A DNA stretch of 49,138 bases. It comes from an uncultured Lachnospiraceae bacterium. Lineage in GTDB: Bacteria; Bacillota; Clostridia; Lachnospirales; Lachnospiraceae. The notes under the pieces are model-generated. The model ran no database searches and was not told the DNA's origin. It saw nothing but the letters and a program-made list of their open reading frames with translations. The stretch lies in contig CAJUHP010000028.1 in NCBI GenBank assembly GCA_910586125.1, positions 1 to 49,138 of the forward strand. The letters are read 5' to 3'. Below, in pieces: positions 23,092 to 32,357 of this stretch; position 1 is the first letter of the stretch, and every line of letters begins with the position of its first letter. Made by a program: the position numbers and the translations under genes.

Positions 23092-26011
23092 ATTGTGTGG
23101 ACGGCAGCAGCCTTGCGATCGAGGCCTTCAGTTTATCCATATCCACCGGTTTGGCTGTGTGTGCGTTCATACCGGCTGCCAGAGCCTCCTGTACGTCCTC
23201 CTCGAAGGCGTTGGCAGTCATAGCAATGATCGGGATTGTTTTGGCGAGCGGATGGGCGCTGGCGCGGATGGCGCGTGTGGCTTCATAGCCGTTCATGACC
23301 GGCATCTGCACATCCATAAATATCATGTCAAACTCGCCGGGCTTTGACTGCAGGAAGCAGTCCACGGCTTCCTTTCCGTTGGGGAGGACCTGACATTGGA
23401 TGCCCTCCATATCCAGCAGATCAACTAAGATTTCCGCGTTGAGATCATTGTCCTCCGCCGCCAGAACATTCAGCCCGCTCAGAGAGATCTCCTCCGGCTT
23501 TGGCGCGGCGCTTTCCTCCGTTTCAAAGAGTCTGGCAACGGCTCTCTGGAAATTGGATAAAAAGAATGGTTTGGGCAGGAACATGTCGATTTTCACATCC
23601 TCCGCCTCATCGCGGGCGGTATCCAGATCATAGGATGTCAGCACAGAGAGAAGAACCTCGTCCCCCACCGCCCGGCGAATGCGCCTGGCGGTTTCGCTTC
23701 CGCTGGCCCCGGGCATTTTCCAGTCCAGCAGGATGATATGAAACGGCTGCCCCTGGCGGGAAGCGGCGGCAGCCATATCGACCGCCGTTTTGCCGTCGGT
23801 GGCACAGGAAACTTCTATGCCGGTTCCGCTGAAAACGGTTTTGATATCCTGACAGGTGTCTTTGTCGTCGTCGGCCACCAGCAGGCGTGTAATATGGTGG
23901 CGCTGCCAGAAGGAATGATCCTCCTCCTGTTTTGCGGCGGAGAAATCCAGATCTATGGTAAACGTGCTGCCGCAGTTTTGCTTGCTTTCGACCGAGATGG
24001 TTCCTCCCATCAGATTGATAATGTTTTTGGTGATGGCCATACCCAGGCCGGTTCCTTGTATTTCCCTGGTGGCGTCTGTGATTTCACGGGCAAACGGTTC
24101 AAAGATTGTCTGAACAAAATCCTCGCTCATGCCAAAACCATTGTCGGCCACGCTAAAACGCAGATGGATATGATGAGAAGTCTGCTTGATTTCCTGTACC
24201 GTGAGGGAGATCTCGCCGCCGTCCGGCGTATACTTGACTGCGTTGGACAAAAGGTTAATCAGGACCTGGTTGAGACGAAGCTTATCCCCCAGAAGCAATT
24301 CCGGAAGCTTACCCCGGGTCGATAGTTCAAAACGCTGATTCTTGGCCTGAGCCTGCGGCAGCATCATGGTATACAGTTCATCCAACAGATCAGGAAGACT
24401 GAATTCAGCAATATTTAACGAGGTCTTGCCGCTTTCAATCTTGCTCATATCAAGAATATCATTGATCAGGCTGAGAAGATGCTGGCTGGAGGCCGAGATT
24501 TTTTTGGTATATTCCCGCACCCGCTCCGGATTATCGGCGTCCTTGCCCAACAGGACGGAGAACCCGACGATGGCGTTCATCGGCGTACGGATATCATGGG
24601 ACATATTGGCGAGAAAATTGCTTTTGGCCTCGTTGGCGGCTCGGGCTGTATGCAGCGCATCCCCCAGGATATCAAACATCTGGCGTTCTTTGGTGCGGTT
24701 GGAGAACATCAAAATAAAACGATCTTCCTGATCCAGCGAGCAGTGATGCAGAAGCTGTTTAAACCAGCATAATTCGCGGGTTTTTTTGTGAGGGATATTC
24801 CGCTCGCAGCTCCACATGCCTCCGATGGGAATGGTGGACAGCGTCTCCTCAGAAAGCGGGGGCTGATCATCCAGCAGAAGCACCGGATCGTCTATGGAAA
24901 ACAGCAGGCTGCGGACATCCTCGCGGACAGAGTCGGCGTCGATGCCAAGGACCCGTTCCAGATTGGGGCTGATGTACTCGGCTCTGTAGTCAGAGGGAGA
25001 GAACAGAAGAAAAATATCGTTGGTATTCTGCGTCAGCATGTCGAACAATGATTCACGATACTGGATCTCCTGATTTTTCTCCCGCATGCGCTGGCGGCTG
25101 TTCAGCAGCATGGAGAATATGACGCCGACCGCGATCAGGCCAAAGACAAAAGCCATAACGCCCATGGTGACAACGGTAAAGTGATTCATGCTGGCATTTA
25201 CAATATCAGCCGGGGTAATGGCCGCCATGATCCAATCCGAAAAACCAACCGGCTGGTAGGACAGATAGACAGAATTGCCGTTCAGGCTGCAGGCTGTCAC
25301 GTAGGAGCTGCCGTTTTTCCAGTCCAAGGCAATCACTTCCCCGCTTTTATCGGAGAAGGCAGCGTTTTCCAGCAGATAAGTCATCAGGTTGCAGGGCTGC
25401 TCATCATTTTGCCGGGAGGAGAATAAAATCTTGCCGTCGGGATAGAGAATAAAACATTCCGCCGCACCGGAAAACGCATTGATGCTCAAAGACTCCGTCA
25501 TATCGCTGGGGTTGAAGCTGATGGCGATGGCAGCGTAATCAAAGCCCTGATACTGCCCTTTGGCAATCGGAACGGCAAAAACAGTAATCTGTTCGCCGGA
25601 GGGCAGGCTTGCGTCCACCACAATATTTTCCTGGTCTATAGTCAGGCGGTCAAGGCTCTCCCCCAGTGTCAGAACCCCGGTTTCGCCCTGGTCTGTCATG
25701 TATCTGCCGTCATTTGCCAGAAAATAAAAAGAGGTGAAGTGCCAGTCCTCTTTTTCCTCTTGAATAAAAGCAGTCAGCTCTTCCGGATCGGCATCGGAGA
25801 TATAGCGTTTCCAACTGCGCAGAAGACGCCAGTTTTTGCTGATTGTGGAACGGAAGGTAGAATTGATCTGGGCATAAATTTCTTCCAGGTGACTCTCGCT
25901 CTCCTGAAAGATTTGGCGGGAAGTAAAACGATAATAGCCGAAGCTGATTAGAATGACCAGAAACAGCGCAGCCGATATGATAACGGCACCTTGCAGGTTC
26001 TTTCGAGCCAT
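23090..26011 (-). CDS. hybrid sensor histidine kinase with two receiver domains
   Basis: The 973-residue protein has an N-terminal membrane segment, an extracytoplasmic sensor of about 240 residues, and a second membrane segment near 272-295. A PAS-like region (about 320-440) precedes the HisKA box SNFLANMSHDIRTPMNAIVGF with His472 and the ATPase domain (DNGFGMSEDF, GTGLGMAITKNIINLMGG). Two receivers follow: LLVADDDKDTC with IILLDWKMPGASG, and VLAAEDNDLNAE with IIFMDVQMPVMNGYEATRAI. No Hpt domain is visible. ATG at 26011 follows AAGGAGAAAACCT. The signal and output are unknown; it stands alone with its own promoter. Confidence 0.9.
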   Translation of the reverse strand: MARKNLQGAVIISAALFLVILISFGYYRFTSRQIFQESESHLEEIYAQINSTFRSTISKNWRLLRSWKRYISDADPEELTAFIQEEKEDWHFTSFYFLANDGRYMTDQGETGVLTLGESLDRLTIDQENIVVDASLPSGEQITVFAVPIAKGQYQGFDYAAIAISFNPSDMTESLSINAFSGAAECFILYPDGKILFSSRQNDEQPCNLMTYLLENAAFSDKSGEVIALDWKNGSSYVTACSLNGNSVYLSYQPVGFSDWIMAAITPADIVNASMNHFTVVTMGVMAFVFGLIAVGVIFSMLLNSRQRMREKNQEIQYRESLFDMLTQNTNDIFLLFSPSDYRAEYISPNLERVLGIDADSVREDVRSLLFSIDDPVLLLDDQPPLSEETLSTIPIGGMWSCERNIPHKKTRELCWFKQLLHHCSLDQEDRFILMFSNRTKERQMFDILGDALHTARAANEAKSNFLANMSHDIRTPMNAIVGFSVLLGKDADNPERVREYTKKISASSQHLLSLINDILDMSKIESGKTSLNIAEFSLPDLLDELYTMMLPQAQAKNQRFELSTRGKLPELLLGDKLRLNQVLINLLSNAVKYTPDGGEISLTVQEIKQTSHHIHLRFSVADNGFGMSEDFVQTIFEPFAREITDATREIQGTGLGMAITKNIINLMGGTISVESKQNCGSTFTIDLDFSAAKQEEDHSFWQRHHITRLLVADDDKDTCQDIKTVFSGTGIEVSCATDGKTAVDMAAAASRQGQPFHIILLDWKMPGASGSETARRIRRAVGDEVLLSVLTSYDLDTARDEAEDVKIDMFLPKPFFLSNFQRAVARLFETEESAAPKPEEISLSGLNVLAAEDNDLNAEILVDLLDMEGIQCQVLPNGKEAVDCFLQSKPGEFDMIFMDVQMPVMNGYEATRAIRASAHPLAKTIPIIAMTANAFEEDVQEALAAGMNAHTAKPVDMDKLKASIARLLPSTQ

Positions 26012-26148
26012 AGGTTTTCTCCTTGTATGATGCAATGTACTATTGGGGAAAACGGCAGGCGGTCTCCCCTTTTTTGATATTCGCTATACGGATTGCCGGC
26101 ATAATGATTGATGACAGCAGAAAGAAGGCGTTATGTTTTGCCTGTTTC

Positions 26149-26177
26149 ATTATAGCGGTTTGTCTTGCTATTGGCAA
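26149..26177 (-). promoter_or_regulatory. promoter of the hybrid histidine kinase
   Basis: On the minus strand TTGCCA (26172-26177) and TATAAT (26149-26154) are 17 bp apart. The leader would be about 130 nt. Confidence 0.72.
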
Positions 26178-26209
26178 GAGCTGTTATAAAAAATTGATTC
26201 GGTAGGAAA

Positions 26210-28063
26210 TCAGAGCGTATGCGCCTTGCGGCTTTCAAAATAGGGAAAATTTTCCAGAGCTGAGAGAATATCCTGAAATTCCTCTCTGGGAGCCAGTTCA
26301 ATATAGTTCTGCAGCAGTTCGGTTTCCCGCTCTTTCAGGCGGCCGTAGAAAATATCAAACAGATTATGTCCCCGCACATAGATCCGGATTTCCTCCAAAT
26401 GGCGGCGTACATCCTCCACGGTCTCCAGATCCTGCCCCAAAACCTCCCGCAGATGCCGGCCGCTGGAGATGCGGTGCAGATACTCTTTCCATTTTTCCAG
26501 AAGGATTTCATAGAAAGCGTCCTCGGACTCCACGATCCCCAGCTCGGCCATAATCTTGGGATTTAGAAAATAATTCTCAAAGGAATAATATTTTAAAATC
26601 AGAACATTCTCCGGGCGGACGCGGGGAAGCTTATCTTCCAGACTGCGATCCTCATAGTACCGGCAGAGCTGCCGCCCCAGTGCGGTCCGGTCTTTTCCGT
26701 CGCTGTCCCGAACCATGAGAAACTGGTCCCGCAGATAAATCTGGTTCATATATTTGAGGTTGGCATAGGTTTTGATGTTGGTGCAGCTATTTGTGGTGAT
26801 GATGGCGATGCGGGACAGATTGCCCTGACTGTCGGTGGTCTCGGAGTAATACCGCCGCAGCAGAAGCGGCAGGCGGGATTTGTCCTGCTTGCCCTCCACG
26901 ATAAACACAAAATTCACGTTCATCAGATCGCCCGCCGAGTAGCCCAGATCGTCCAGGATGGCGCTGATATCGGTCTTTTTGCGGATGTCAGAGGCCCCGT
27001 CCTTTGTGAGGATGACCTGGCGGATCTGCCGGCTGTTAAAATTGGGCAGGAGATTGGGAGAGTGAGTCGTAAAAATGACCTGGTTTTTGGCGGATAGCCG
27101 GTAGAGGATTTTGCCGCATACTTTCTGAAGGCTGGGATGGAGAAAGATTTCCGGATCCTCGATCATCAGAATGCTGGGCAGATTCTCCTCGATCTGGGTA
27201 TAGGCTTCCAGAAGGGAAAACAGATAGATCGAACGCATTCCCTTTCCCATGCGGGAGATCGGCCGGGGAACGTTCTGCGCCGGATGGGTGATCTCTGTCG
27301 TGACCTGAAGAATTTTTTCCACGTCGCGGTTCATTGTGTAGAGAATGCTTTCCCGCCCCCCGTTTTTGTGAAAGCAGTCGTTGACCTTTCTGGCGAAAGC
27401 GTCCAAATTCAGATGATAGAGCTTGTAATCTAAAAGTTTGGACGTCTCAAACGCGTCCAGCTCGGCCGGCGTCTTTTTGGCGATCAGGCCGATGCAGCGA
27501 AAACAATAGTCGCATTCTCTGGCTTGATTGAACATACAGCAGCCGGAGCGCATCTTCTGAAGAATTTCGTCCTCCTGCAAAAGCAGCAGATCACTCTGAA
27601 GCTGTTCGACCCGCCGTTCGGTGTCCGCATAGTATATCTTGGGAAATACTTCAGGGATATGGGGGTTATGCCGGCCGCCGGCGTCCTGGTAGCGGATATG
27701 GCCGTCGCGGTTGGCGGTCAGAGTAAAACGAAGCATACCGTCCTGAAAGGAGGGCAGTTTGCGGCAGAAGTCCCGCCGCCAGGCGTCGTCGTTGCGGTAG
27801 TGGCTGACAATGCCCCTGTGATGCAGCAGGGAGAGATCTTCATCGGTGAAAGAAAGCGTCACGCCGATCTCGATATTGGCCCGATCCTCTGTAAAATCGT
27901 CCGGTCCGATCTGGTACTCCCCGCCTGCCGCACGAACGGCGTCCATCACCGTAGTCTTGCCGGTGTTGTTTTGGCCCACTAAAATAAGAGCGTTTTCGAT
28001 GTCTGGAATGTGCATGTCGCGGATGGATTTAAAATTACGGATGTGCAGGTCTGTGATTTTCAT
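26210..28063 (-). CDS. OLD-family ATPase/TOPRIM nuclease with cysteine cluster
   Basis: The 617-residue protein opens with the SMC/RecF-like N-terminus MKITDLHIRNFKSIRDMHIP and Walker A GQNNTGKTT (30-38). A signature region and Walker B SILMIEDPEIFLHPSLQK follow, with FTTHSPNLLPNF after. The TOPRIM nuclease part has NFVFIVEGKQDKSRLPLLL and MVRDSDGKDR. OLD proteins are ATP-dependent nucleases, often in phage defence. The ATPase insertion contains Cys175, Cys176, Cys184, Cys187 and Cys190 (CDYCFRC), which is not typical and could bind zinc or an iron-sulfur cluster. No gajB, retron or helicase partner is adjacent. The ribosome site GGGCGGA is weak. Confidence 0.82.
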   Translation of the reverse strand: MKITDLHIRNFKSIRDMHIPDIENALILVGQNNTGKTTVMDAVRAAGGEYQIGPDDFTEDRANIEIGVTLSFTDEDLSLLHHRGIVSHYRNDDAWRRDFCRKLPSFQDGMLRFTLTANRDGHIRYQDAGGRHNPHIPEVFPKIYYADTERRVEQLQSDLLLLQEDEILQKMRSGCCMFNQARECDYCFRCIGLIAKKTPAELDAFETSKLLDYKLYHLNLDAFARKVNDCFHKNGGRESILYTMNRDVEKILQVTTEITHPAQNVPRPISRMGKGMRSIYLFSLLEAYTQIEENLPSILMIEDPEIFLHPSLQKVCGKILYRLSAKNQVIFTTHSPNLLPNFNSRQIRQVILTKDGASDIRKKTDISAILDDLGYSAGDLMNVNFVFIVEGKQDKSRLPLLLRRYYSETTDSQGNLSRIAIITTNSCTNIKTYANLKYMNQIYLRDQFLMVRDSDGKDRTALGRQLCRYYEDRSLEDKLPRVRPENVLILKYYSFENYFLNPKIMAELGIVESEDAFYEILLEKWKEYLHRISSGRHLREVLGQDLETVEDVRRHLEEIRIYVRGHNLFDIFYGRLKERETELLQNYIELAPREEFQDILSALENFPYFESRKAHTL

Positions 28064-28206
28064 GGCAAACGAAATCCGCCCGAAGGCCCCTTTCTATATC
28101 TAAGATAGTATTCTTTGCTTTTCTATATTAGATTTTATCACAGGACATCCGTATTTGCCACTGAAAATATTGAGATTTGGAGCGGACTTTTCAGGGAGTT
28201 CGTATA

Positions 28207-28237
28207 TTGCAATAATCCGGCGGTAATGTTATATTAC
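28207..28237 (+). promoter_or_regulatory. promoter of the potABCD operon with overlapping dyad
   Basis: TTGCAA (28207-28212) and TATATT (28230-28235) are 17 bp apart. GTAAT-GTTAT-ATTAC (28223-28237) overlaps the -10 and could be an operator. The 303-bp gap 28064-28366 otherwise holds only the leader, with no gene. Confidence 0.65.
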
Positions 28238-28366
28238 TAGAAAAGAACCAAACAGAGCAGCCGGAGGATATGGAATACGGAGAATGGAGATTTTTGCAGA
28301 GAAGAGATTTCATACAGATTCCGGCAGGACAGCGGCAGAACAGGAGGCGGGACAGGAGAGGGCGGG

Positions 28367-29350
28367 ATGGACAAAAACATAATCTTACAGTTAAAAGGAA
28401 TTCGCAAGAGATTTGGAGATACACAGGTTTTAGACGGGGTGGATCTGGAGATTGAAAAAGGGGAGTTCATTACCCTGCTGGGTTCCTCCGGCTGCGGCAA
28501 GACGACAACGCTGCGCATCATTGCGGGATTGGAGACGGTGGATGACGGGCAGGTGATTTTGGAGGGCAGGGATATTACCGGACTGGAACCCTATAAGCGC
28601 TCGGTCAACACAGTATTTCAGAATTACGCGCTGTTTCCTCATATGACGGTGGCGGAAAATATCGGATATGGACTGCGGGTCCGGAAAATGCCGAAGAAGG
28701 ATATTGCCGCCAAGGTGGAGGAGATGCTGAAGCTGGTGCAGATGGAGGGGTTTGAGAAGCGGATGCCGGGACAGCTTTCCGGCGGACAGAAGCAGCGGGT
28801 GGCGATCGCCCGCTCTGTGGCCGGTGAGCCAAAGGTGCTTCTGCTGGATGAACCGCTGGGAGCCCTGGATCTGAAGCTGCGCCGCCAGATGCAGTTGGAG
28901 CTGAAGCGGCTGCAGAAGAGTTTGGGCATCACGTTTATCTATATCACGCACGACCAGGAGGAATCCATCAATATGTCGGATCGCATTGCGGTCATGAATC
29001 AGGGACTTCTGGAGCAGGTCGGCACGCCCGACGAGATTTATTATCATCCCCGGACCAGTTATGTGGCAAGTTTTGTGGGAAACGCCAATATTCTGTATGA
29101 GGGGGAAAACACCTATGCCATCCGCGCGGAGAATGTGCTGATGGACGGGGAAAAAGAGTGCGTCAGAGAGGCGGAGGTGGTCGAAAAATCCTTTGCCGCA
29201 GGGCAGCTTCGGATTCTGTTTCGCTTGAGCGACGGGCAGCAGGTGACGGCGAGCCGCCACGGCATTGACGTCGGCCTGCAGGAGGGAAGCGTTCACCGGA
29301 TCGGATGGAAAACGGAACATGCGGCGGCGGTGATCGACGACGGACAGTGA
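28367..29350 (+). CDS. potA: polyamine ABC transporter ATP-binding protein PotA
   Basis: The 327-residue ATPase has Walker A LLGSSGCGKTTTL, the Q-loop VFQNYALFPHMTV, signature LSGGQKQRVAIARS, Walker B VLLLDEPLGALD and the switch His in ITHDQEE. A short TOBE-type C-terminal domain follows (about residues 235-325), shorter than in E. coli PotA. It drives import of spermidine/putrescine with the permeases PotB and PotC encoded next. The assignment rests on the whole operon order. Confidence 0.92.
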   Translation: MDKNIILQLKGIRKRFGDTQVLDGVDLEIEKGEFITLLGSSGCGKTTTLRIIAGLETVDDGQVILEGRDITGLEPYKRSVNTVFQNYALFPHMTVAENIGYGLRVRKMPKKDIAAKVEEMLKLVQMEGFEKRMPGQLSGGQKQRVAIARSVAGEPKVLLLDEPLGALDLKLRRQMQLELKRLQKSLGITFIYITHDQEESINMSDRIAVMNQGLLEQVGTPDEIYYHPRTSYVASFVGNANILYEGENTYAIRAENVLMDGEKECVREAEVVEKSFAAGQLRILFRLSDGQQVTASRHGIDVGLQEGSVHRIGWKTEHAAAVIDDGQ

Positions 29351-29395
29351 CCGGGCAGACAGTAGGACAAGAGGCGCGGGAAGGACGGCAGGAGG

Positions 29396-30280
29396 ATGGA
29401 GTACAAGATGAAAGGCAGAGAGAAAAAAGACAGAGGAAGGCAGGGCGTATGGCCGCTGCTGGCTCCCATGTATGCGTTTACGCTGGTATTTGTAGCGCTG
29501 CCGGTTGCCTATATGTTTCTTTTAAGCTTCTTGACCAGAGCCGAGGTCTGGGGCGTAACCTTTGCGTTTACGCTGGAAAATTACCGGCGGATTCTGGAGC
29601 CGCTGTACCTTGGAACCTTTGCAGATTCCTTTGGGCTGGCGTTTTTGTCAACGGTTCTGGTCATATTAATCGGATATCCCTACGGGTATTTCATGGCCAG
29701 GATGAACGCGGTCTGGAAAAAGAGAATGCTTCTGCTGATATTGATTCCGTTCTGGACCAGCGCCCTGATCCGGCTGTACGGATGGATTATTGTGTTCCGA
29801 AACAACGGGGTTCTGGACAGTCTGCTGACGGCCCTGCATCTGACCGAAAAGCCTCTGAAGCTTCTGTACACCTATCCGGCGGTGGTGGTAGGTATGGTCT
29901 ATGCCCTGCTTCCCTTTATGATCCTGTCGGTTTATTCCAGTGCCGAGAAGATGGACTGGACATTGGTGGAGGCGGCGTTGGATCTGGGCGCCTCGCCCGC
30001 CCGGGCATTTTGGACCGTAACCTTTCGGCTGACGTTGCCCGGTCTTCTGTCCGGGGTGATCCTGACCTTTATCCCGTCCATGGGCCTGTTTTTTGTGGCG
30101 GATATCCTGGGCGGCAATAAGATTGTGCTGGTGGGAAGCGTGATCCAGGAACAGCTTACCAAGGGAAGAAATCAGCCCTTTGCAGCGGCGTTGTCCGTGG
30201 TTCTGATGGTCTTTACCACATTGCTAATCCGCCTGTACCGCCGGATTACAGGCACGTCAAAATTGGAGGGAATCGTGTGA
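29396..30280 (+). CDS. potB: polyamine ABC transporter permease PotB
   Basis: The 294-residue protein has six membrane segments and the cytoplasmic EAA loop EAALDLGASPARAFWTVTFR that docks on PotA. The N-terminus MEYKMKGREKKDRG is basic. Two ATGs (29396 and 29408) are possible with respect to the GGAGG; the first is listed. The stop overlaps the potC start region (GTGTGATG), so the two are translationally coupled. Confidence 0.92.
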   Translation: MEYKMKGREKKDRGRQGVWPLLAPMYAFTLVFVALPVAYMFLLSFLTRAEVWGVTFAFTLENYRRILEPLYLGTFADSFGLAFLSTVLVILIGYPYGYFMARMNAVWKKRMLLLILIPFWTSALIRLYGWIIVFRNNGVLDSLLTALHLTEKPLKLLYTYPAVVVGMVYALLPFMILSVYSSAEKMDWTLVEAALDLGASPARAFWTVTFRLTLPGLLSGVILTFIPSMGLFFVADILGGNKIVLVGSVIQEQLTKGRNQPFAAALSVVLMVFTTLLIRLYRRITGTSKLEGIV

Positions 30281-31101
30281 TGAAAAGAAAAAAATGGCCT
30301 TTTGTCTATGTGGGCATTGTGACGGCCATCACGTATATTCCCATCCTGCTGACGGTGATCTATTCTTTTAATGAATCTAAAATTTCGTCTGTTTGGGGCG
30401 GTTTTTCCCTGAAATGGTATGAAGAACTGATGTATGACCGGGATATCCGGGAGGCGCTCGCAAACAGCCTGGTTCTCGCCTGTTTGAGCGGCCTGGGCGC
30501 GGCGGTGATCGGGACGATGGGAGCTCTCGGCATGTACAGAAGAAAAAGCCGTCTGAATGAGGCGGTCGCCATGATCTCCATGCTCCCGATTATGATACCG
30601 GAGATTATACTGGGAATGGTGTTTCTGGCGGTGTTTTCCCTGATGGATCTGCCGTTCGGCATGGTGACGCTGGTGATCGCGCACACGGCGTTCTGTATTC
30701 CCTATGTGTACTCCATGGTGAGCGCCAGGCTCTGCGGGATGGATCGGTCTTTTTATGAGGCGGCGTTGGACTTGGGCGCCTCGCCGTTTCGCGCGTTCTG
30801 GGATGTGACCTTTCCCATGATATTGCCGGGGCTGCTGTCGGGGCTCATGCTCTCCTTTGCCATGTCCTTTGACGATGTAGTGATCAGTATTTTTGTCACG
30901 GGCCCCTCGGTAAATACGCTGCCGGTTAAGATCTATACCGCGCTGAAAACAGGAGTCACGCCGAAAATCAATGCGCTGGCATCGGTTATGCTGGGGATAA
31001 CAGCGCTTATGATCGCGGGTTCGGCCGTACTGGGGAGAGGAAGAAAAAAACAGGAGGTCCCAAACCAGCCGTCCGATGCGGCAGGAGAAGAGCGCCGGTA
31101 A
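30280..31101 (+). CDS. potC: polyamine ABC transporter permease PotC
   Basis: The 273-residue protein has six membrane segments and the EAA loop EAALDLGASPFRAFWDVTFP. FAMSFDDVVISIFVTGPSVNTLPVKIY is a strongly conserved PotC tract. ATG at 30280 overlaps the potB stop by one base; a GTG at 30277 is an alternative start. It forms the channel with PotB. Confidence 0.93.
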   Translation: MKRKKWPFVYVGIVTAITYIPILLTVIYSFNESKISSVWGGFSLKWYEELMYDRDIREALANSLVLACLSGLGAAVIGTMGALGMYRRKSRLNEAVAMISMLPIMIPEIILGMVFLAVFSLMDLPFGMVTLVIAHTAFCIPYVYSMVSARLCGMDRSFYEAALDLGASPFRAFWDVTFPMILPGLLSGLMLSFAMSFDDVVISIFVTGPSVNTLPVKIYTALKTGVTPKINALASVMLGITALMIAGSAVLGRGRKKQEVPNQPSDAAGEERR

Positions 31102-31181
31102 GCGCAGATACCCAACTGGGAGACACAGGGCAGGGCCCCTGCGGTGATAAGAATTTATATATATTAAGAAAGGGTGACACA

Positions 31182-32255
31182 ATGAAAAGACACGGAAAAA
31201 ATAAGATGAAAGCGTTCATAAAAGCCTCTGCGGCGGCGCTTTTGATCGGGGCCGCTTTACTTGCGGGATGCGGTCAGAAAAAACAGGAGGGCGGGGAGCT
31301 GAATCTGTACACCTGGGAAGGTATGTTTCCGCAGGAGATTCTGACCGGTTTTGAAGAAGAAACCGGCATCCGAATTCGCTATTCCAATTTCAGCTACGAC
31401 GAGGATATGCTGGCAAAGCTGGAAGAGACAGAGGGCAGCGAGTATGATCTGGTATTTGCCGACGATTATATCATCGAGCTTGTGATTGCGGAAGGGCTGG
31501 CCCAGAAGCTTGACACGGCGAAACTGGAGAATTACGCAAATCTGAATCCGGTTTTTATGTCGCAGTTTTATGATCCGCAGAATGAATATACGATTCCGCA
31601 CGGCGCGGGCATTCCCCTGATCGTCTACGATCCGGCGTTATGTCCGGTGGAGATCACTGGCTATGAAGACCTGTGGAATCCGGCCTTGGAGGATAATATT
31701 GCGCTGACAGCCAATTACCGTGTGATTAACGGCATGGCGCTCAAAAGCATGGGAGAGTCCTACAACACAGAAGATCTGGAGGTTATCCGCCGGGCGGGCG
31801 ACAAGATGGAGGAGCTGGCTCCCAATGTCCGCGTGATCAATGACAGCAACACGCAGGATTTTGTAATCAGCGGCGAGGCCGCGGTGGGGTATCTGTACAC
31901 GTCCCAGGTGTATCTGGCCGTAACGGCGCGGCCGGATCTGAAGATCGTATACCCGAAAGAAGGGCTGGGCTTTGGCATCATCGCCGGATTTATTCCTTCC
32001 AAGGCGCCCAACGCCGGTGCGGCCTACGCATTTTTAGACTATATCAACCAGCCGGAAAATGCGGCGGCCTGCTTTGAATTTTTAGGATATTACTGCAGCA
32101 ACAAGGCGGCGGAGGCGCATATCTCCGAGGAGATGAAAGACCTGCTGATTTTGCCCGGGGATGCGGCAAAGGGAGAGATTATTCAGACGATTTCTCCGGA
32201 GGCGGAAGATCTGCATGCCGAGATATGGGATAAGTTCCGCGGCGCCTGCGATTAG
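31182..32255 (+). CDS. potD: spermidine/putrescine-binding lipoprotein PotD
   Basis: The 357-residue protein has a signal sequence with lipobox LLAGC (Cys29), so it is lipid-anchored as is usual in Gram-positives. The mature part starts ELNLYTWEGMFPQEILTGFEEETGI, the PotD/PotF family start. YDLVFADDYIIELVIAEGL and FIPSKAPNAGAAYAFLDYI are further family tracts. It captures polyamine outside and delivers it to PotBC. AAAGGGTGA precedes the ATG. Confidence 0.93.
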   Translation: MKRHGKNKMKAFIKASAAALLIGAALLAGCGQKKQEGGELNLYTWEGMFPQEILTGFEEETGIRIRYSNFSYDEDMLAKLEETEGSEYDLVFADDYIIELVIAEGLAQKLDTAKLENYANLNPVFMSQFYDPQNEYTIPHGAGIPLIVYDPALCPVEITGYEDLWNPALEDNIALTANYRVINGMALKSMGESYNTEDLEVIRRAGDKMEELAPNVRVINDSNTQDFVISGEAAVGYLYTSQVYLAVTARPDLKIVYPKEGLGFGIIAGFIPSKAPNAGAAYAFLDYINQPENAAACFEFLGYYCSNKAAEAHISEEMKDLLILPGDAAKGEIIQTISPEAEDLHAEIWDKFRGACD

Positions 32256-32278
32256 AGAAATGGGCCGCGAAGAGGGGC

Positions 32279-32309
32279 GCGCCTGCCGCAGGACCAAAAC
32301 GGCAGGCGC
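32279..32309 (+). repeat. perfect 10-bp stem-loop between potD and the MATE gene
   Basis: GCGCCTGCCG (32279-32288) and CGGCAGGCGC (32300-32309) pair perfectly around an 11-nt loop. No T run follows, so it is more likely to be an mRNA-stabilising or processing hairpin than a full terminator. Confidence 0.7.
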
Positions 32310-32357
32310 TGGCCTGCAAGTCTGTAAAAGAAGAGAAAGGGAAAAAGGAAACAAGAG

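Noticed and set aside
26210..28063. Gabija or retron-type defence operon
   Set aside because: No GajB-like helicase, reverse transcriptase or other partner is next to the OLD gene; the neighbours are a histidine kinase and pot genes.
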